From positions 33,151 to 97,150 of the forward strand of contig NZ_KE951439.1 in NCBI RefSeq assembly GCF_000466165.1: a stretch of DNA of 64,000 bases, written 5' to 3'. The first letter of the stretch is position 1. Every line of letters begins with the position of its first letter. The notes under the pieces were generated by a model. That model saw only the letters and a list, made by a program, of their open reading frames with translations, had not been told where the DNA came from and ran no database searches. A program made the translations under genes and the position numbers. Origin of the DNA: Actinobaculum sp. oral taxon 183 str. F0552. GTDB lineage: Bacteria; Actinomycetota; Actinomycetes; Actinomycetales; Actinomycetaceae. This document shows, piece after piece, positions 51,881 through 62,367 of this stretch.

Positions 51881-51916
51881 GCCCCTCCACGCCGGGGCGC
51901 CCCTCCACGCCGGGGC
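51881..51916 (+). repeat. two 18-bp tandem repeats after rskA
   Basis: GCCCCTCCACGCCGGGGC occurs twice head to tail (51881 and 51899) with a partial third copy. Each unit can fold a small GCCCC/GGGGC stem, so it may act as the terminator between the convergent rskA and permease genes. Confidence 0.55.
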
Positions 51917-51945
51917 GCCCCCCAGGCTCGGCCGCTGCGGCCGGC

Positions 51946-54306
51946 TCACTCCGCGAGCAGGTCGCGGGAGGTGATGCGCCGGGTCCGCCGCATGAGCAGG
52001 AGGATGAGCAGGACGGGAAGGGCCAGGAACGCCGCGCCGAGGCAGACGACCGGCCCGGCCGCCAGGCCGGCGTCCAGGCGCATGATCCCCGTGCTTCGAA
52101 GCAGCTGCCCCAGGGCGGGCATGGCGAACGCCCATCCGAGGGCGACCCCGGCGGCCGTCCCCAGGGCCATGGAGGGCAGCTGTGCGGCGATCATCTGCAC
52201 CGACAGCTGCCGGTTGGTGAATCCGAGGGCTTTGAGGACGCCGAAGTCGCGCCGCGACCTGGTGATCAGCGACGTCACGACCAAGCCGACGACGAGGATC
52301 GCCACGATCCCCGTCAAGGAGAGGATCCCGACGGCCAGGCCCTCGCTCATGGACACGTAGGTATTGAGGATCGAATCCCCGTAGGCCTGCATGTCCACCG
52401 TCGAGGCGTAACGGCCGACGAAGGAGGAGCTGATCCTATCGAACAGCGTCTTCGCGTCGACCCCGTCGGCGTAGACGGCGAGGGTTTTGGGCTGGTAGTT
52501 CGGCGTCGCCCGGCGAACGCCGTCGACCGTGAGCACCGCGCTCTTTCCCAGGCTCATGGCGGACTGGGTCAGGCCGGTCACGAGATAGGTCGCCTTGTTG
52601 CCGGTGTGCGAGATCGTGATGTCGTCCCCCACGCCGACCCCCAGGGCGGAGGCGAGCGGCCCGCCGATGGCGATCTCGCCGGCGCGAGCGGGCAGACGGC
52701 CTTCGTACACGGTTTTGCCCAGGGCGCGGTGCGCGCCGTCGCTGACGATGAGGGCGATCGCGCCCGCGTCGGACTCGGCGCTCGTCAGATCGTAGACGAT
52801 CGACGAGCCTACTCCGGGCGTGCGCTCCAGGTCGGCGCGCAGTGCGTAGACGGACTGGTCCGGCGCCGCGGTGATCGTGACGTTCCCGCGGTCGCCCATG
52901 AGCGTGTCCATGAACTCCCGGGGGTTGCCGAGGATCGCGGAGTCGATCGCCAGTGCGAAGACCGAGGCGAAGACGGCGATGGCGAAGACGACCGTGACCA
53001 TGACGTTCTGCGCGCGTGCGCGCAGCCCCGCCTTCAAGCCGATGAGGACCGGCGCCGATCCGCGCGTGGAGTCCAGCGGCAGCCGGGTCGGACGGAAGGA
53101 GTGGGCCGTCTCGCCGCCGCGAAGGGCGTCGACCGGCGGGATCTTGCGCACCCGGGCGGAGCTCAGCCACGCCGTGAGGAGGACGATCGCGAACATGCTC
53201 GCCACCGCTATGGCCGATCCCAGCCCCGACAGGCCCGGGTCCCAGACCAGCCCCGTCTGGGACTCGATCATCCGCCTGAGGAAGGGCAGGGCCAGGCCGC
53301 TCGCCAGAGCCCCGAGGGCTCCCGCGCATAGGGCCACTGTTGCGAACGGGGCCATGACGGCCCGCATCACCTGACCGGCCGTCATCCCCGCGGCCTCCAG
53401 CGTGCCGAAGGCCGGCATGTCGCGCACGACCGTCGACCGGAGGACGAACCGGACGATGAGGGCCACTACCGCCGCGATGAGAACGGAGAAGGCCCCGAGC
53501 AGGGCGGTGAACATGTTCGGCGTCAGCGTCTGCGTACTCGCGTACGACGTCCAGCTGAGGGAGTAGGCGACGGGGTCGGACTGGCCGGAGTCCATCGTCG
53601 CCTTCCGGATGCGCGACGTGAGGACCGAGCTGTTCGCGTCCGACCGTGCGGCCGCGGTCTGCTGGACCCGTGCGTGCCACGCCTGCCTGACGCCGGACGA
53701 GGACGTCAGAGCCTTGAGAGAAGCCGGGGTGAACTGGAATTCCATGGCCCCCACGTTGAGGCTGTCGCGCATCGGGCTTTCGAAGAATCCCTGGATGTGG
53801 AAGCTGTGCGCGACCCCTCCGATGGTCATGGTGAAGCGATCGCCGAGCCCGTAGCCTCCGCCCGTCTTCATGATGTAGGGGAGCCAGATCGGGTCGGACA
53901 GCCTGGTTCCCAGCTCCTCGACCGTGCTCGTCCGCCCGATCCTGGGCTTGGACTCGTGGCTGGTCAGCATGGTGAAGGGATTCTGGGTGTCCGCGCCGGC
54001 GTATCGGAAGGACGCCGTCGCCGTGGCGAGGGCGACGATCTCATGGTCGGCGACCCGGCGATCCGAGTCGAGGACGTGCGCCGCCCGCTTCGCCCCCTCC
54101 GCCGAGGAGAGGAGGATCGACGTGTCCTCGGTGTCGAGCCGCTCGGTGGTCTCGGAGATGCTCTCCCGGTAACCGGTGAGGATGACCGCCAGATGCAGCA
54201 TCATCGCCGTGATCGCGACGAGCAGACCGGTGATGGCGAACTGCCCCTTGGCCTTGCGCAGGCTGCGGCGGGCCAGGATCCTTGCCGTCGTGGACACGCT
54301 CACCAC
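51946..54306 (-). CDS. ABC transporter permease (FtsX/MacB-like)
   Basis: A 786-residue permease of the FtsX type. One N-terminal membrane helix (GQFAITGLLVAITAMMLHLAV) precedes a large exterior domain; then three membrane helices with FGTLEAAGMTAGQVMRAVM, a second exterior domain, and a second FtsX module (RRDFGVLKALGFTNRQLSVQMI) with a basic tail. Start GTG overlaps the ATPase stop by a few bases. With the ATPase and the BceRS-like regulators it probably forms a peptide or antibiotic-resistance export module, or a cell-envelope-stress transporter; substrate unknown. Confidence 0.85.
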   Translation of the reverse strand: MVSVSTTARILARRSLRKAKGQFAITGLLVAITAMMLHLAVILTGYRESISETTERLDTEDTSILLSSAEGAKRAAHVLDSDRRVADHEIVALATATASFRYAGADTQNPFTMLTSHESKPRIGRTSTVEELGTRLSDPIWLPYIMKTGGGYGLGDRFTMTIGGVAHSFHIQGFFESPMRDSLNVGAMEFQFTPASLKALTSSSGVRQAWHARVQQTAAARSDANSSVLTSRIRKATMDSGQSDPVAYSLSWTSYASTQTLTPNMFTALLGAFSVLIAAVVALIVRFVLRSTVVRDMPAFGTLEAAGMTAGQVMRAVMAPFATVALCAGALGALASGLALPFLRRMIESQTGLVWDPGLSGLGSAIAVASMFAIVLLTAWLSSARVRKIPPVDALRGGETAHSFRPTRLPLDSTRGSAPVLIGLKAGLRARAQNVMVTVVFAIAVFASVFALAIDSAILGNPREFMDTLMGDRGNVTITAAPDQSVYALRADLERTPGVGSSIVYDLTSAESDAGAIALIVSDGAHRALGKTVYEGRLPARAGEIAIGGPLASALGVGVGDDITISHTGNKATYLVTGLTQSAMSLGKSAVLTVDGVRRATPNYQPKTLAVYADGVDAKTLFDRISSSFVGRYASTVDMQAYGDSILNTYVSMSEGLAVGILSLTGIVAILVVGLVVTSLITRSRRDFGVLKALGFTNRQLSVQMIAAQLPSMALGTAAGVALGWAFAMPALGQLLRSTGIMRLDAGLAAGPVVCLGAAFLALPVLLILLLMRRTRRITSRDLLAE

Positions 54307-55106
54307 CCCATGTCGGCCAGGAAGCCGGACAGGCGGGCAGTGCGGCCCTCGTCCTCGGCCGCGTAGGCGCCGAGGTCGAGCTCCCCCTTGACGGTGCCGT
54401 CGCGGAGGTAGAGGATCCGGTTCCCGCGCACGGCCGATCGCACGTCGTGGGTGACCATGACGATCGACTGCCCGCGGCCGTTGATCCTCGCCAGCAGGTC
54501 GAGCACCTTGGTCGAGTTCTCGGAGTTGAGCTGCCCGGTGGGCTCGTCGGCGAAGAGCACGTCCGGCTCGTTGATCAGAGCCCGCACGATGGCCGCCCGC
54601 TGCGCCTCGCCGCCCGAGACCATGCCAGGGAACTTCTTCCGCGTCGCCGCGTCGATGTCGACCAGGTCGAAGAGCTCGACGGCCCGCCGCGCGACCTCCG
54701 CGCGTCTGCGCTTCGTGAGCAGGCCGGGCGCCATGACGTTGTCCATCAGCGACATGGAGTCCAAGAGGTTCATCTGCTGGAAGACGAAACCGCAGTGCGA
54801 GCGCCGGAAGACGGCCAGGCGGTCCTGCGAGGCGCCCGAGATGTCCGTCCCGTCGAAGACCACCGTGCCCAGCGTCGGGCGGTCCATGCCAGACAGCGCG
54901 TACAGGAGCGTGGACTTGCCCGCTCCCGACGGTCCCATGACGACGGTGAAGTCGCCCCGGAGGATCCGCAGGTCCATGTTCTTCAGGACGTGCTGCTGGA
55001 CGCTCTGGAGCGAGAACGTCTTGGACAGCTTCTTCGTGGAGATGACGGCGTCCGCCTCCGGGGCTTCTCCCGGAGGTGAGGGACGGTCGGTGGTATGCGC
55101 ACTCAT
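54300..55106 (-). CDS. ABC transporter ATPase (MacB/LolD-like)
   Basis: A 268-residue ATPase. Walker A GPSGAGKSTLL, Q-loop FVFQQMNLLD, signature VSGGEAQRAAIVRA, Walker B DVLFADEPTGQLNSEN, H-loop MVTHDVRS. The DEPTGxLD motif is typical of MacB/LolD type ATPases with FtsX permeases. ATG at 55106 is inferred; GTG at 55148 would add 14 residues. A possible 11-codon leader overlaps the start. Pairs with the permease downstream. Confidence 0.9.
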   Translation of the reverse strand: MSAHTTDRPSPPGEAPEADAVISTKKLSKTFSLQSVQQHVLKNMDLRILRGDFTVVMGPSGAGKSTLLYALSGMDRPTLGTVVFDGTDISGASQDRLAVFRRSHCGFVFQQMNLLDSMSLMDNVMAPGLLTKRRRAEVARRAVELFDLVDIDAATRKKFPGMVSGGEAQRAAIVRALINEPDVLFADEPTGQLNSENSTKVLDLLARINGRGQSIVMVTHDVRSAVRGNRILYLRDGTVKGELDLGAYAAEDEGRTARLSGFLADMGW

Positions 55107-55138
55107 GGGGTCGAGGGTAGAAGGTTGCGAATCGGCAT
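55103..55138 (-). CDS. possible 11-codon leader peptide overlapping the ABC ATPase start
   Basis: From ATG at 55138, MPIRNLLPSTP ends in TGA inside the ATPase ATG (ATGA overlap). A GAAAGG lies just before it. Leader peptides of this type control several resistance-ABC genes by ribosome stalling; here the evidence is only position and overlap. Confidence 0.35.
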   Translation of the reverse strand: MPIRNLLPSTP

Positions 55139-55246
55139 TCCTTTCCACTTTCTTAACGGATTCCTACGGGTCGGTTACGCGGCGTCGCCGGCGATCGCGC
55201 CTGGCGCCCGCGGACGGAGGCGCCCGGTGAGGCGGCGGGCGAGCCG

Positions 55247-56500
55247 CTACCTCGCCAGCGGCATCTCCACGACGACCCCCAGCCCGGGCGCCGCGTCGCG
55301 GCAGTGCAGCGATCCGCCCATGCGCTCCATGAGATAGCTCGCGGTGAACAGCCCGAGCCCCTGTCCGGGCCGGTCCTCCGCGTTGGAGCCGCGCACGCCC
55401 TTGCCGAGGATCGCCTCGAGTTCGCCGGACGGGACTCCCGGGCCGGTGTCGCGCACGTCGACTACGAGGAAGTCGCCCTCCAGGCGGGAGGCGACCGTGA
55501 CGGGCGTGGCGGCGTACTTCCGCGAATTGGCGACCACGTTGTCGAAGACCTGGCGCATGCGCAGCCTGTCGACCGACACCAGGCAGCCGGGCAGGTGGAA
55601 GGGTCGGATCGCCCCGTCGGGGTCCGCCGCGCGCAGGAGCGCTGCCACCTCGCCGCTGGCGACGACCTCCGGCTCGACCCGCAGGACGGCGAGCTCTTCC
55701 TCGTTGGCCTGGAACAGGTCGGCCACCAGCGCCTCGATCTGGCCGGTCAGCCCGCCGACGGTCTCCAGCTTCGAGCGGCGCGCCGCATCCGTCTCCGTGA
55801 GGGCCAGAAGCTCGGCCGTCGCCGCGATCGACGCGACGGGCGTGCGGATGTCGTGGCCGAGCTCGGCCACCAGGTCCTTCTTGGACTGCTTGGCCTCTTC
55901 CTCCCGCCGCCGAGCGCGGGCGAGCTCGTCGCGCATGATGTCGAAGGCCTCCGTGAACGGCCCGAAGAGGTTGCCGCGATCCATCGTGAGCGGGGCGTCG
56001 AGGTTCCCCGCGGCGACGTCCGCGGCGAAGGCCCGAAGCGCGGCGAAGGGCCGGGCGATCCGCCGACGGTGGAAGGCGTGCAGCGCCAGGCAGGCCAGCG
56101 AGATCGCCGCGATCGCCCCGCCCGCCAGGAGGAGGACGCGCCGTCGGGCCCGGGCGAGCTCGCCCGCCCTGCCGTCGGCGATCCGCAGCACGCCCACGCG
56201 CTGGCCGCCGACGACGACGTCGAAGCTGGAGGCCCCCGCCCGGAACGCCTCGCGGTCGGTGTCCATCGGCCTGCCGCGCGACGCCGCGACGGCGCCGTCC
56301 CCGGAGAGCACCGTGATCCTCTGGAAGGCCTCGGGGGCGCGGCCGACCGCGGCGGAGGCGTCCGGCCACGAGCGCTCGACGGCGAGGCGAAGGTCGCAGG
56401 CGGCGACGGTGTCCGGACGCGCGACGGGCCGGTCCACCGAGGCCCACAGGCCCAGGAAGGCCGCGGCCGCCGCCGCGACGACGGTCAAGGCCGCCCTCAC
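55247..56500 (-). CDS. sensor histidine kinase
   Basis: A 417-residue kinase. Two membrane helices (about residues 1-22 and 120-140, LLLAGGAIAAISLACLALHAF) enclose a small exterior domain. A HAMP-like segment (RPFAALRAFAADVAAGNLDAPL), the H-box ELGHDIRTPVAS, N-box VFDNVVANSRKYA, G1 VVDVRDTGPGVP and G2 GQGLGLFTASYLME follow. GTG at 56500 overlaps the regulator stop. The much longer open frame upstream is not the gene. It probably controls the adjacent ABC genes. Confidence 0.92.
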   Translation of the reverse strand: MRAALTVVAAAAAAFLGLWASVDRPVARPDTVAACDLRLAVERSWPDASAAVGRAPEAFQRITVLSGDGAVAASRGRPMDTDREAFRAGASSFDVVVGGQRVGVLRIADGRAGELARARRRVLLLAGGAIAAISLACLALHAFHRRRIARPFAALRAFAADVAAGNLDAPLTMDRGNLFGPFTEAFDIMRDELARARRREEEAKQSKKDLVAELGHDIRTPVASIAATAELLALTETDAARRSKLETVGGLTGQIEALVADLFQANEEELAVLRVEPEVVASGEVAALLRAADPDGAIRPFHLPGCLVSVDRLRMRQVFDNVVANSRKYAATPVTVASRLEGDFLVVDVRDTGPGVPSGELEAILGKGVRGSNAEDRPGQGLGLFTASYLMERMGGSLHCRDAAPGLGVVVEMPLAR

Positions 56501-57210
56501 GCGGGCTCCTCGAAGATGTAGCCGCGTCCCCACACGGTCCGGATGTAGCGCGGCCGATCGGGGTCGCGCTCGATCCGGGTGCGCAGACGCCGGATGTGCA
56601 CCGACAGGGTGCCGTCGCCGGTGACCGCCCCGCCCCACACCTGACGGAACAGCTCCCTCTTCTCGACCACGCGTCCGCGGTTGGCCACGAGGTACTCCAG
56701 AAGCTTGAACTCCAGAGCCGCCAGCGAGACGTCCCTCCCGCCCACGCGCACCCGCGCCGAGCCCGGGTCGAGGAGGAGCCAGCCGTCGTCGTAGACGGCC
56801 GGCTCCGGCGGGCCGCTCGAGGAGAGGCGGTCGAGCATCCGCCGGATCTTCGCCAGGAGGACCGCCAGCGAGTAGGGCTTGGCGATGTAGTCGTCGCCGC
56901 CGAGCGACAGGGCCAGGATCTGGTCGTCCTCCGCGGTGCGCGCCGAGACGAAGACGATCGGGATGTCGCCGCGCTCGCGGCGGAGCCGACGGCAGAATTC
57001 GAAGCCGCTGAGCCCCGGCAGGTTGACGTCCAGGAGGACGAGCTTCGGCTTGCGGGAGGCGAGGGCCGCATGGGCTTCCTCGGCGCTGGAGACGTAGGCC
57101 GCCGATACGCCGGAGAGCGTCAGATATTCGACGGTGGAGGACGCCAAGGCCTCCTGGTCCTCGACCATGAGCACGTCGACGGGATCCGAGACGGTCGTGG
57201 GCTCCGGCAT
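56497..57210 (-). CDS. OmpR-family response regulator
   Basis: A 237-residue regulator. Receiver: VLMVEDQEALAS (acidic pocket), phospho-Asp in LVLLDVNLPGLSG, Thr/Ser in FVSARTAED, and Lys in YIAKPYSLAVLL. The C-terminal winged helix reads LAALEFKLLEYLVAN, RELFRQVWGG, LSVHIRRLRTRI. It precedes the kinase gene with 4-bp overlap. The likely targets are the ABC transporter genes downstream, as in BceRS- and VraRS-like resistance modules. Confidence 0.94.
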   Translation of the reverse strand: MPEPTTVSDPVDVLMVEDQEALASSTVEYLTLSGVSAAYVSSAEEAHAALASRKPKLVLLDVNLPGLSGFEFCRRLRRERGDIPIVFVSARTAEDDQILALSLGGDDYIAKPYSLAVLLAKIRRMLDRLSSSGPPEPAVYDDGWLLLDPGSARVRVGGRDVSLAALEFKLLEYLVANRGRVVEKRELFRQVWGGAVTGDGTLSVHIRRLRTRIERDPDRPRYIRTVWGRGYIFEEPA

Positions 57211-57403
57211 GCCAGTAGCCTACATGCCGGGCGCCGTCGGACCGGCCAGCGGCCCCGCCGGCGGGGCTCATCGCGACACCGGCCGGGGCGAGACGCCTCG
57301 GCCCCGCCGGGAACCGGGGGAGCCGCCGATTCGCCGGTTCCCGGCCGCCCTCCCGGTCAGCGGACGAGCGCATCGGCTCGGACGCGGTCGGTAGGATGTT
57401 CCG

Positions 57404-58567
57404 GTGACGACTTCGACGACTTCCAGACCCGCGCTGTTCGCCGGCGCCACCGTCCACGGCCTGGCCGGCCTGAAGCGACTGCGCCATCGCTGCGAGATCC
57501 CGCTCGTCGTCCTCGCCGGGGCCATCCTGGCGGTCGGATACGCACTCTGGATCGTGGCGATCGTCCAGCTGTTCGCCGTCGAGCCGGGCGACCGGCTCTT
57601 CGACGGCCTCCCTCTGGCGCGGCTCCTGTCCTTCCTCCCTCTGCCCACGGGCGACCCCACGCTCATCGTCGTGATCCTCGGCTTCGCGCCCCTCGCCATA
57701 GCCGTCGTCCGGGCGGTGATCTACGCGAAGGTCCGCGCGGGCGGCGTCCGCATGAGCCCGACGCAGTTCCCGGAAGGCTATCGGATGGTCGTCGAGGCCG
57801 CCGAGAGATTCGGGATGAGGAAGGTGCCCGACGCCTACGTCGTGCTCGGCAACGGCGTCGTCAACGCCTACGCGTCCGGACACGGGTACCGGCGGTTCGT
57901 CGTCGTCCACTCCGACGCCTTCGAAGTCGGGGGAGGCGCCAGGGACCCCGAGGCCCTGCGCTTCGTCATCGGCCACGAGGTGGGCCACCTGGCCGCCGGC
58001 CACGTCAGCTTCTTCCGCATCCTCTTCATCAGCCTCGCATACGTCGTCCCGGTGCTGGGCCCGGCCGTCTCCAGGGCGCAGGAATACACGGCGGACAACC
58101 ACGGCTACGACTGCGCCCCCGACGGAGTGGCCGGGGTGATGGGCCTGCTCTCCGGCGGCAAGTACCTGGGCGCCCAGGTCAACCTCCACGCCCTGGCCGA
58201 CCGCGCGGCCACCGAACGCGGCCTGTGGCTGCACGTCGCCAACTGGATGTCGACCCACCCGGTCCACACCTGGCGCGCTAGCGCCCTGCGCGACCGCAGC
58301 CGTCCCGGACGCCTCATGGTCGCCCCGCCCCGCGACTCCGCCTGGTTCGCGCCCTCACAGCCGGCGGGCGGCGACCCGAGTGCGGCGTGGGGCACGCCCG
58401 CCCAGGCCCTGCGCCGACTCGACGCCGCCCCCGCCGCGCGCGAGGAGCAGTTCGGCCGCTACCCCGGCGTCTCCTACGACGAGCCCGCCGACGCCCTCCG
58501 ACTGGCCGACCCGAACGGCGCGAACCCCGCGGCGGCGCCGTCTCCTGGGGCGGCCCGTGACGTGTGA
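57404..58567 (+). CDS. M48-family membrane metalloprotease
   Basis: A 387-residue HtpX/Ste24-like protease. Two N-terminal membrane helices (VVLAGAILAVGYALWIVAIV and LIVVILGFAPLAIAVVRAV) precede the zinc site VIGHEVGHLAAGH (HExxH), a further hydrophobic segment (FRILFISLAYVVPVLG), and the third ligand in RAQEYTADNHG. The C-terminal 100 residues are hydrophilic and probably cytoplasmic. Roles of this family include membrane protein quality control. It is divergent from the response regulator gene across 193 bp. Start ATG/GTG region uncertain by a few codons; the first usable start is GTG at 57404. Confidence 0.88.
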   Translation: MTTSTTSRPALFAGATVHGLAGLKRLRHRCEIPLVVLAGAILAVGYALWIVAIVQLFAVEPGDRLFDGLPLARLLSFLPLPTGDPTLIVVILGFAPLAIAVVRAVIYAKVRAGGVRMSPTQFPEGYRMVVEAAERFGMRKVPDAYVVLGNGVVNAYASGHGYRRFVVVHSDAFEVGGGARDPEALRFVIGHEVGHLAAGHVSFFRILFISLAYVVPVLGPAVSRAQEYTADNHGYDCAPDGVAGVMGLLSGGKYLGAQVNLHALADRAATERGLWLHVANWMSTHPVHTWRASALRDRSRPGRLMVAPPRDSAWFAPSQPAGGDPSAAWGTPAQALRRLDAAPAAREEQFGRYPGVSYDEPADALRLADPNGANPAAAPSPGAARDV

Positions 58568-58610
58568 GGCGTACGAGGGCCCCGTGACGTGTGAGGCGTA
58601 CGAGGGCCCC
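58557..58610 (+). repeat. two perfect 27-bp tandem repeats at the end of the M48 gene
   Basis: A 27-bp unit beginning GTGACGTGTGAGGCGTACGA occurs twice (58557 and 58584) with a 7-bp partial third copy. The first copy contains the stop codon of the M48 gene. Duplication or loss of a unit would not change the protein. Confidence 0.9.
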
Positions 58611-58703
58611 GTGACGTAAGGTGTGGTGGAACAATCGGCGACCCCGGGGCAGGCGAAGGCTCGACGAAGGCGGATCCGGGCTGCTCGTGAGAAGGAGAGG
58701 CGA

Positions 58704-59348
58704 ATGAACGCGCAGAAGACGAACGGCAACAGCCCGCTGCTGTGGACGCTCTGGCTGTGGAGGCTGGCGCTCGCGCTGGCCTCCGGGTGGGCCGTGTCGC
58801 TTCTCCTGGAACACCGGAGCGCCGAGCAGGTCTTCGACCAGCTCCTGTACTTCACGACGCTCTCGACCATCGCGGTCTTCCTCTTCAACCTCTCCGAAGT
58901 CGTCCGCCCCTTCGTCATACGGACGGGAGGGCGGAACCGCTTCGAGTCGAGAAGCCCGTGGCTGCGCGGAATGGCCACGTCCATGGCGATTTTCACCGGT
59001 GTCGTCTTCGCGACCCTCCTCGAGGGCTCCTACCCCGATACGGTCGACAAGCTCGCGCATCTGGTCTGCCCGATCGCGATGGCCGTCGACTGGGCGGCGG
59101 TCGGCCGATCCCAGGGCCGGCTCCACGTCCTCTCGCCGGCGACGTGGAGCGCCCTCCTCCTGCCCTACATCTTCTTCGTCTATCCGTGGGATGCGCGCAG
59201 GGACGGCAAGCCGATGTACGAATTCCTCGACCCGGCCAAGGACGACTGGCCGGTCACGGTCGGCGCCGTCATCGCGGCCTTCGTCATCCTCTCCTACCTC
59301 TTGTGGGCGATCGCCAGGCTGCGCGCGAAGGCGCTGAGCCCGCGCTGA
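58704..59348 (+). CDS. Pr6Pr-family membrane protein
   Basis: A 214-residue integral membrane protein with about six helices (LWRLALALASGWAVSLLLEH, LLYFTTLSTIAVFLFNLSEV, SMAIFTGVVFATLLEGSYP, WSALLLPYIFFVYPW, VTVGAVIAAFVILSYLLWAI). The family is usually called Pr6Pr or FAR-17a/AIG1-like; members of the latter group in animals hydrolyse fatty-acid esters, but no activity is known for bacterial forms. The motif LVCPIAMAVDW and FVYPW are typical. ATG at 58704 follows AAGGAGAGG. Confidence 0.78.
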   Translation: MNAQKTNGNSPLLWTLWLWRLALALASGWAVSLLLEHRSAEQVFDQLLYFTTLSTIAVFLFNLSEVVRPFVIRTGGRNRFESRSPWLRGMATSMAIFTGVVFATLLEGSYPDTVDKLAHLVCPIAMAVDWAAVGRSQGRLHVLSPATWSALLLPYIFFVYPWDARRDGKPMYEFLDPAKDDWPVTVGAVIAAFVILSYLLWAIARLRAKALSPR

Positions 59349-59390
59349 TCCGGCCATCCGCACCGCGGCTTGCGTGACTCGCGCGGCTCA

Positions 59391-60560
59391 CTACGCGGAG
59401 GCGGGTGAGAACGCCGGGACGGTCTTGCCCAGCCACTCCAGGCCCTGCATCTGCGCCTCCTCCCAGACGGGCCACCGGTGCGAGCTTCCGGCGACTTCCA
59501 CGGAGGTCAGCGACGTCGGCGCCTTGACCTGCGGCGCGAACTTGTCGAAGGAGGTTCGGAACTTCCCGTCGCCGGTGCCCGAATAGTTCCAGATCCTCAC
59601 GGGAGGCTGGGTCCGGGAGGCGATCGCGCCCAGATCGTAGGCCTCCGCGCCCGCGGGCGCCTCGCCCTCGCGGAAGGTCGGCGAGTAGTAGCCGCTCATC
59701 GACAGCGTCGTCCTGAACAGCTCGGGGTGGCGGATCGTGAACATGTTGGCGCACCACCCGCCCGCGGAGTAGCCGTACGTCGCCCAGGCCCCGGGGTCCC
59801 CCTCCGCGCGGAGATTCGCCTTGACCCACGGCACGACCTTCTGCGTGACCCACGTCTCGATCGAGGTCCCCTCCACGTCCATGCACTCGGTGTCGCGGTC
59901 CCGCGGGAACACGTTGGGCGCGACGATGATCGAGTCCCGGATCTTCCCCTCGCTGACGGCCTTGGCGAGATCCTCGCCGGTGTGGAGGGGCTGCTCGAAT
60001 CCGACGGGCGAGCCGGGGACGCCCGCGAAGGCCATGATGACCGGGTAGGCCTTGTCCGGGTTCTTCAGATAGGACGGCGGTAGCCACACCCTGACCGTCG
60101 CGTCGCCCTGCTCTCCCTGACCCGGGACGACGACGTTCACCCACTGCCCGCCCGAGGCGTTGGGGTTGATGCCGGTCAGCTGGGCGTTGGCCAGGGGATT
60201 GCGCTGCGCCTGGGTGAAGTGGGCCTTCGGCGTCTTCTTGGAGGGGGCGGCCGCCTCCGCCCTCTGCGGAGCCCCCGCGGGCGCCGCCCCGAACTGCTGC
60301 TGCGTGGCCGGCTTCTTCGACAGGAACCCGAGGAGGTCGTGCCAGTTGGAATACCACAGGCTCACCCGGTTGACCGCGAGGAAGGCGAGGGAGATCGCCA
60401 GGACGCTGCACAGGAGGACGGCCAGAGCCTGCTGGACGTAGGCCCACAGCTTCGTCCACGGGTGATTGGGCACCCACAGGATCGCCCAGAGGAAGCAGGC
60501 CGCGGTGAGCACGGCGACGGCGGCCAGCAGAGTGCCTGAGGTCAGGGCGAAGAACGACAT
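59391..60560 (-). CDS. membrane-anchored esterase (alpha/beta hydrolase, esterase D/Ag85-like)
   Basis: A 389-residue protein. Two N-terminal membrane helices (LLAAVAVLTAACFLWAILWV, ALAVLLCSVLAISLAFLAV) anchor it; an Ala/Pro linker follows, then the hydrolase domain: VRVWLPPSYLKNPDKAYPVI, nucleophile elbow ATYGYSAGGWCANMF, and the terminal His in AGSSHRWPVWEEA. The family includes mycolyltransferase-like and acyl-ester hydrolases in actinobacteria; substrate not known. ATG at 60560 has no ribosome site; a leaderless transcript is likely. Divergent from the fumarase gene. Confidence 0.82.
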   Translation of the reverse strand: MSFFALTSGTLLAAVAVLTAACFLWAILWVPNHPWTKLWAYVQQALAVLLCSVLAISLAFLAVNRVSLWYSNWHDLLGFLSKKPATQQQFGAAPAGAPQRAEAAAPSKKTPKAHFTQAQRNPLANAQLTGINPNASGGQWVNVVVPGQGEQGDATVRVWLPPSYLKNPDKAYPVIMAFAGVPGSPVGFEQPLHTGEDLAKAVSEGKIRDSIIVAPNVFPRDRDTECMDVEGTSIETWVTQKVVPWVKANLRAEGDPGAWATYGYSAGGWCANMFTIRHPELFRTTLSMSGYYSPTFREGEAPAGAEAYDLGAIASRTQPPVRIWNYSGTGDGKFRTSFDKFAPQVKAPTSLTSVEVAGSSHRWPVWEEAQMQGLEWLGKTVPAFSPASA

Positions 60561-60744
60561 GCAATCAAGGTATACGGCTTGGCTCGGATATTCCTGCGAA
60601 TCGAGATGGGCCTCGGGCCCCACGCCCGGCGGCACGTGCAGGCCATGATCCGCATCACGCGGGTTCGCTCCGGCGTCGCCGGCGGGATCCCGGGTGGGAC
60701 GTGCGGTCCCGCGTCCGGAGACGGAACCCGGTAGGCTTGCGTCC

Positions 60745-62163
<1,419 letters not shown>

Positions 62164-62198
62164 GCGGCTGGGGGACGGGCCTGGATCGCATTTTCATC

Positions 62199-62217
62199 CG
62201 GCGCCACCGCGGCGCCG
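62199..62217 (+). terminator. stem-loop after fumC
   Basis: CGGCGCC-ACCGC-GGCGCCG, 36 bp past the fumC stop. Perfect 7-bp stem, no T-run. Confidence 0.4.
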
Positions 62218-62367
62218 CTCACCCCGAGCGGACGGCCGACGCCGATGACGAACGCCTGCGCGAAGGGCTCGACGGCGCAGAGCGGGGAGGGAAGACACCG
62301 GCGCTGAAGCAGCACCGGACGTTCTGCCGCCGTTGACCGTCCAGGCCGCCTCGGGCAGGATACGAGT

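Noticed and set aside
55247..58267. Open frame of about 1000 codons ending in the histidine kinase
   Set aside because: Only the last 417 codons match a kinase; the rest overlaps the response regulator and M48 genes in other frames.
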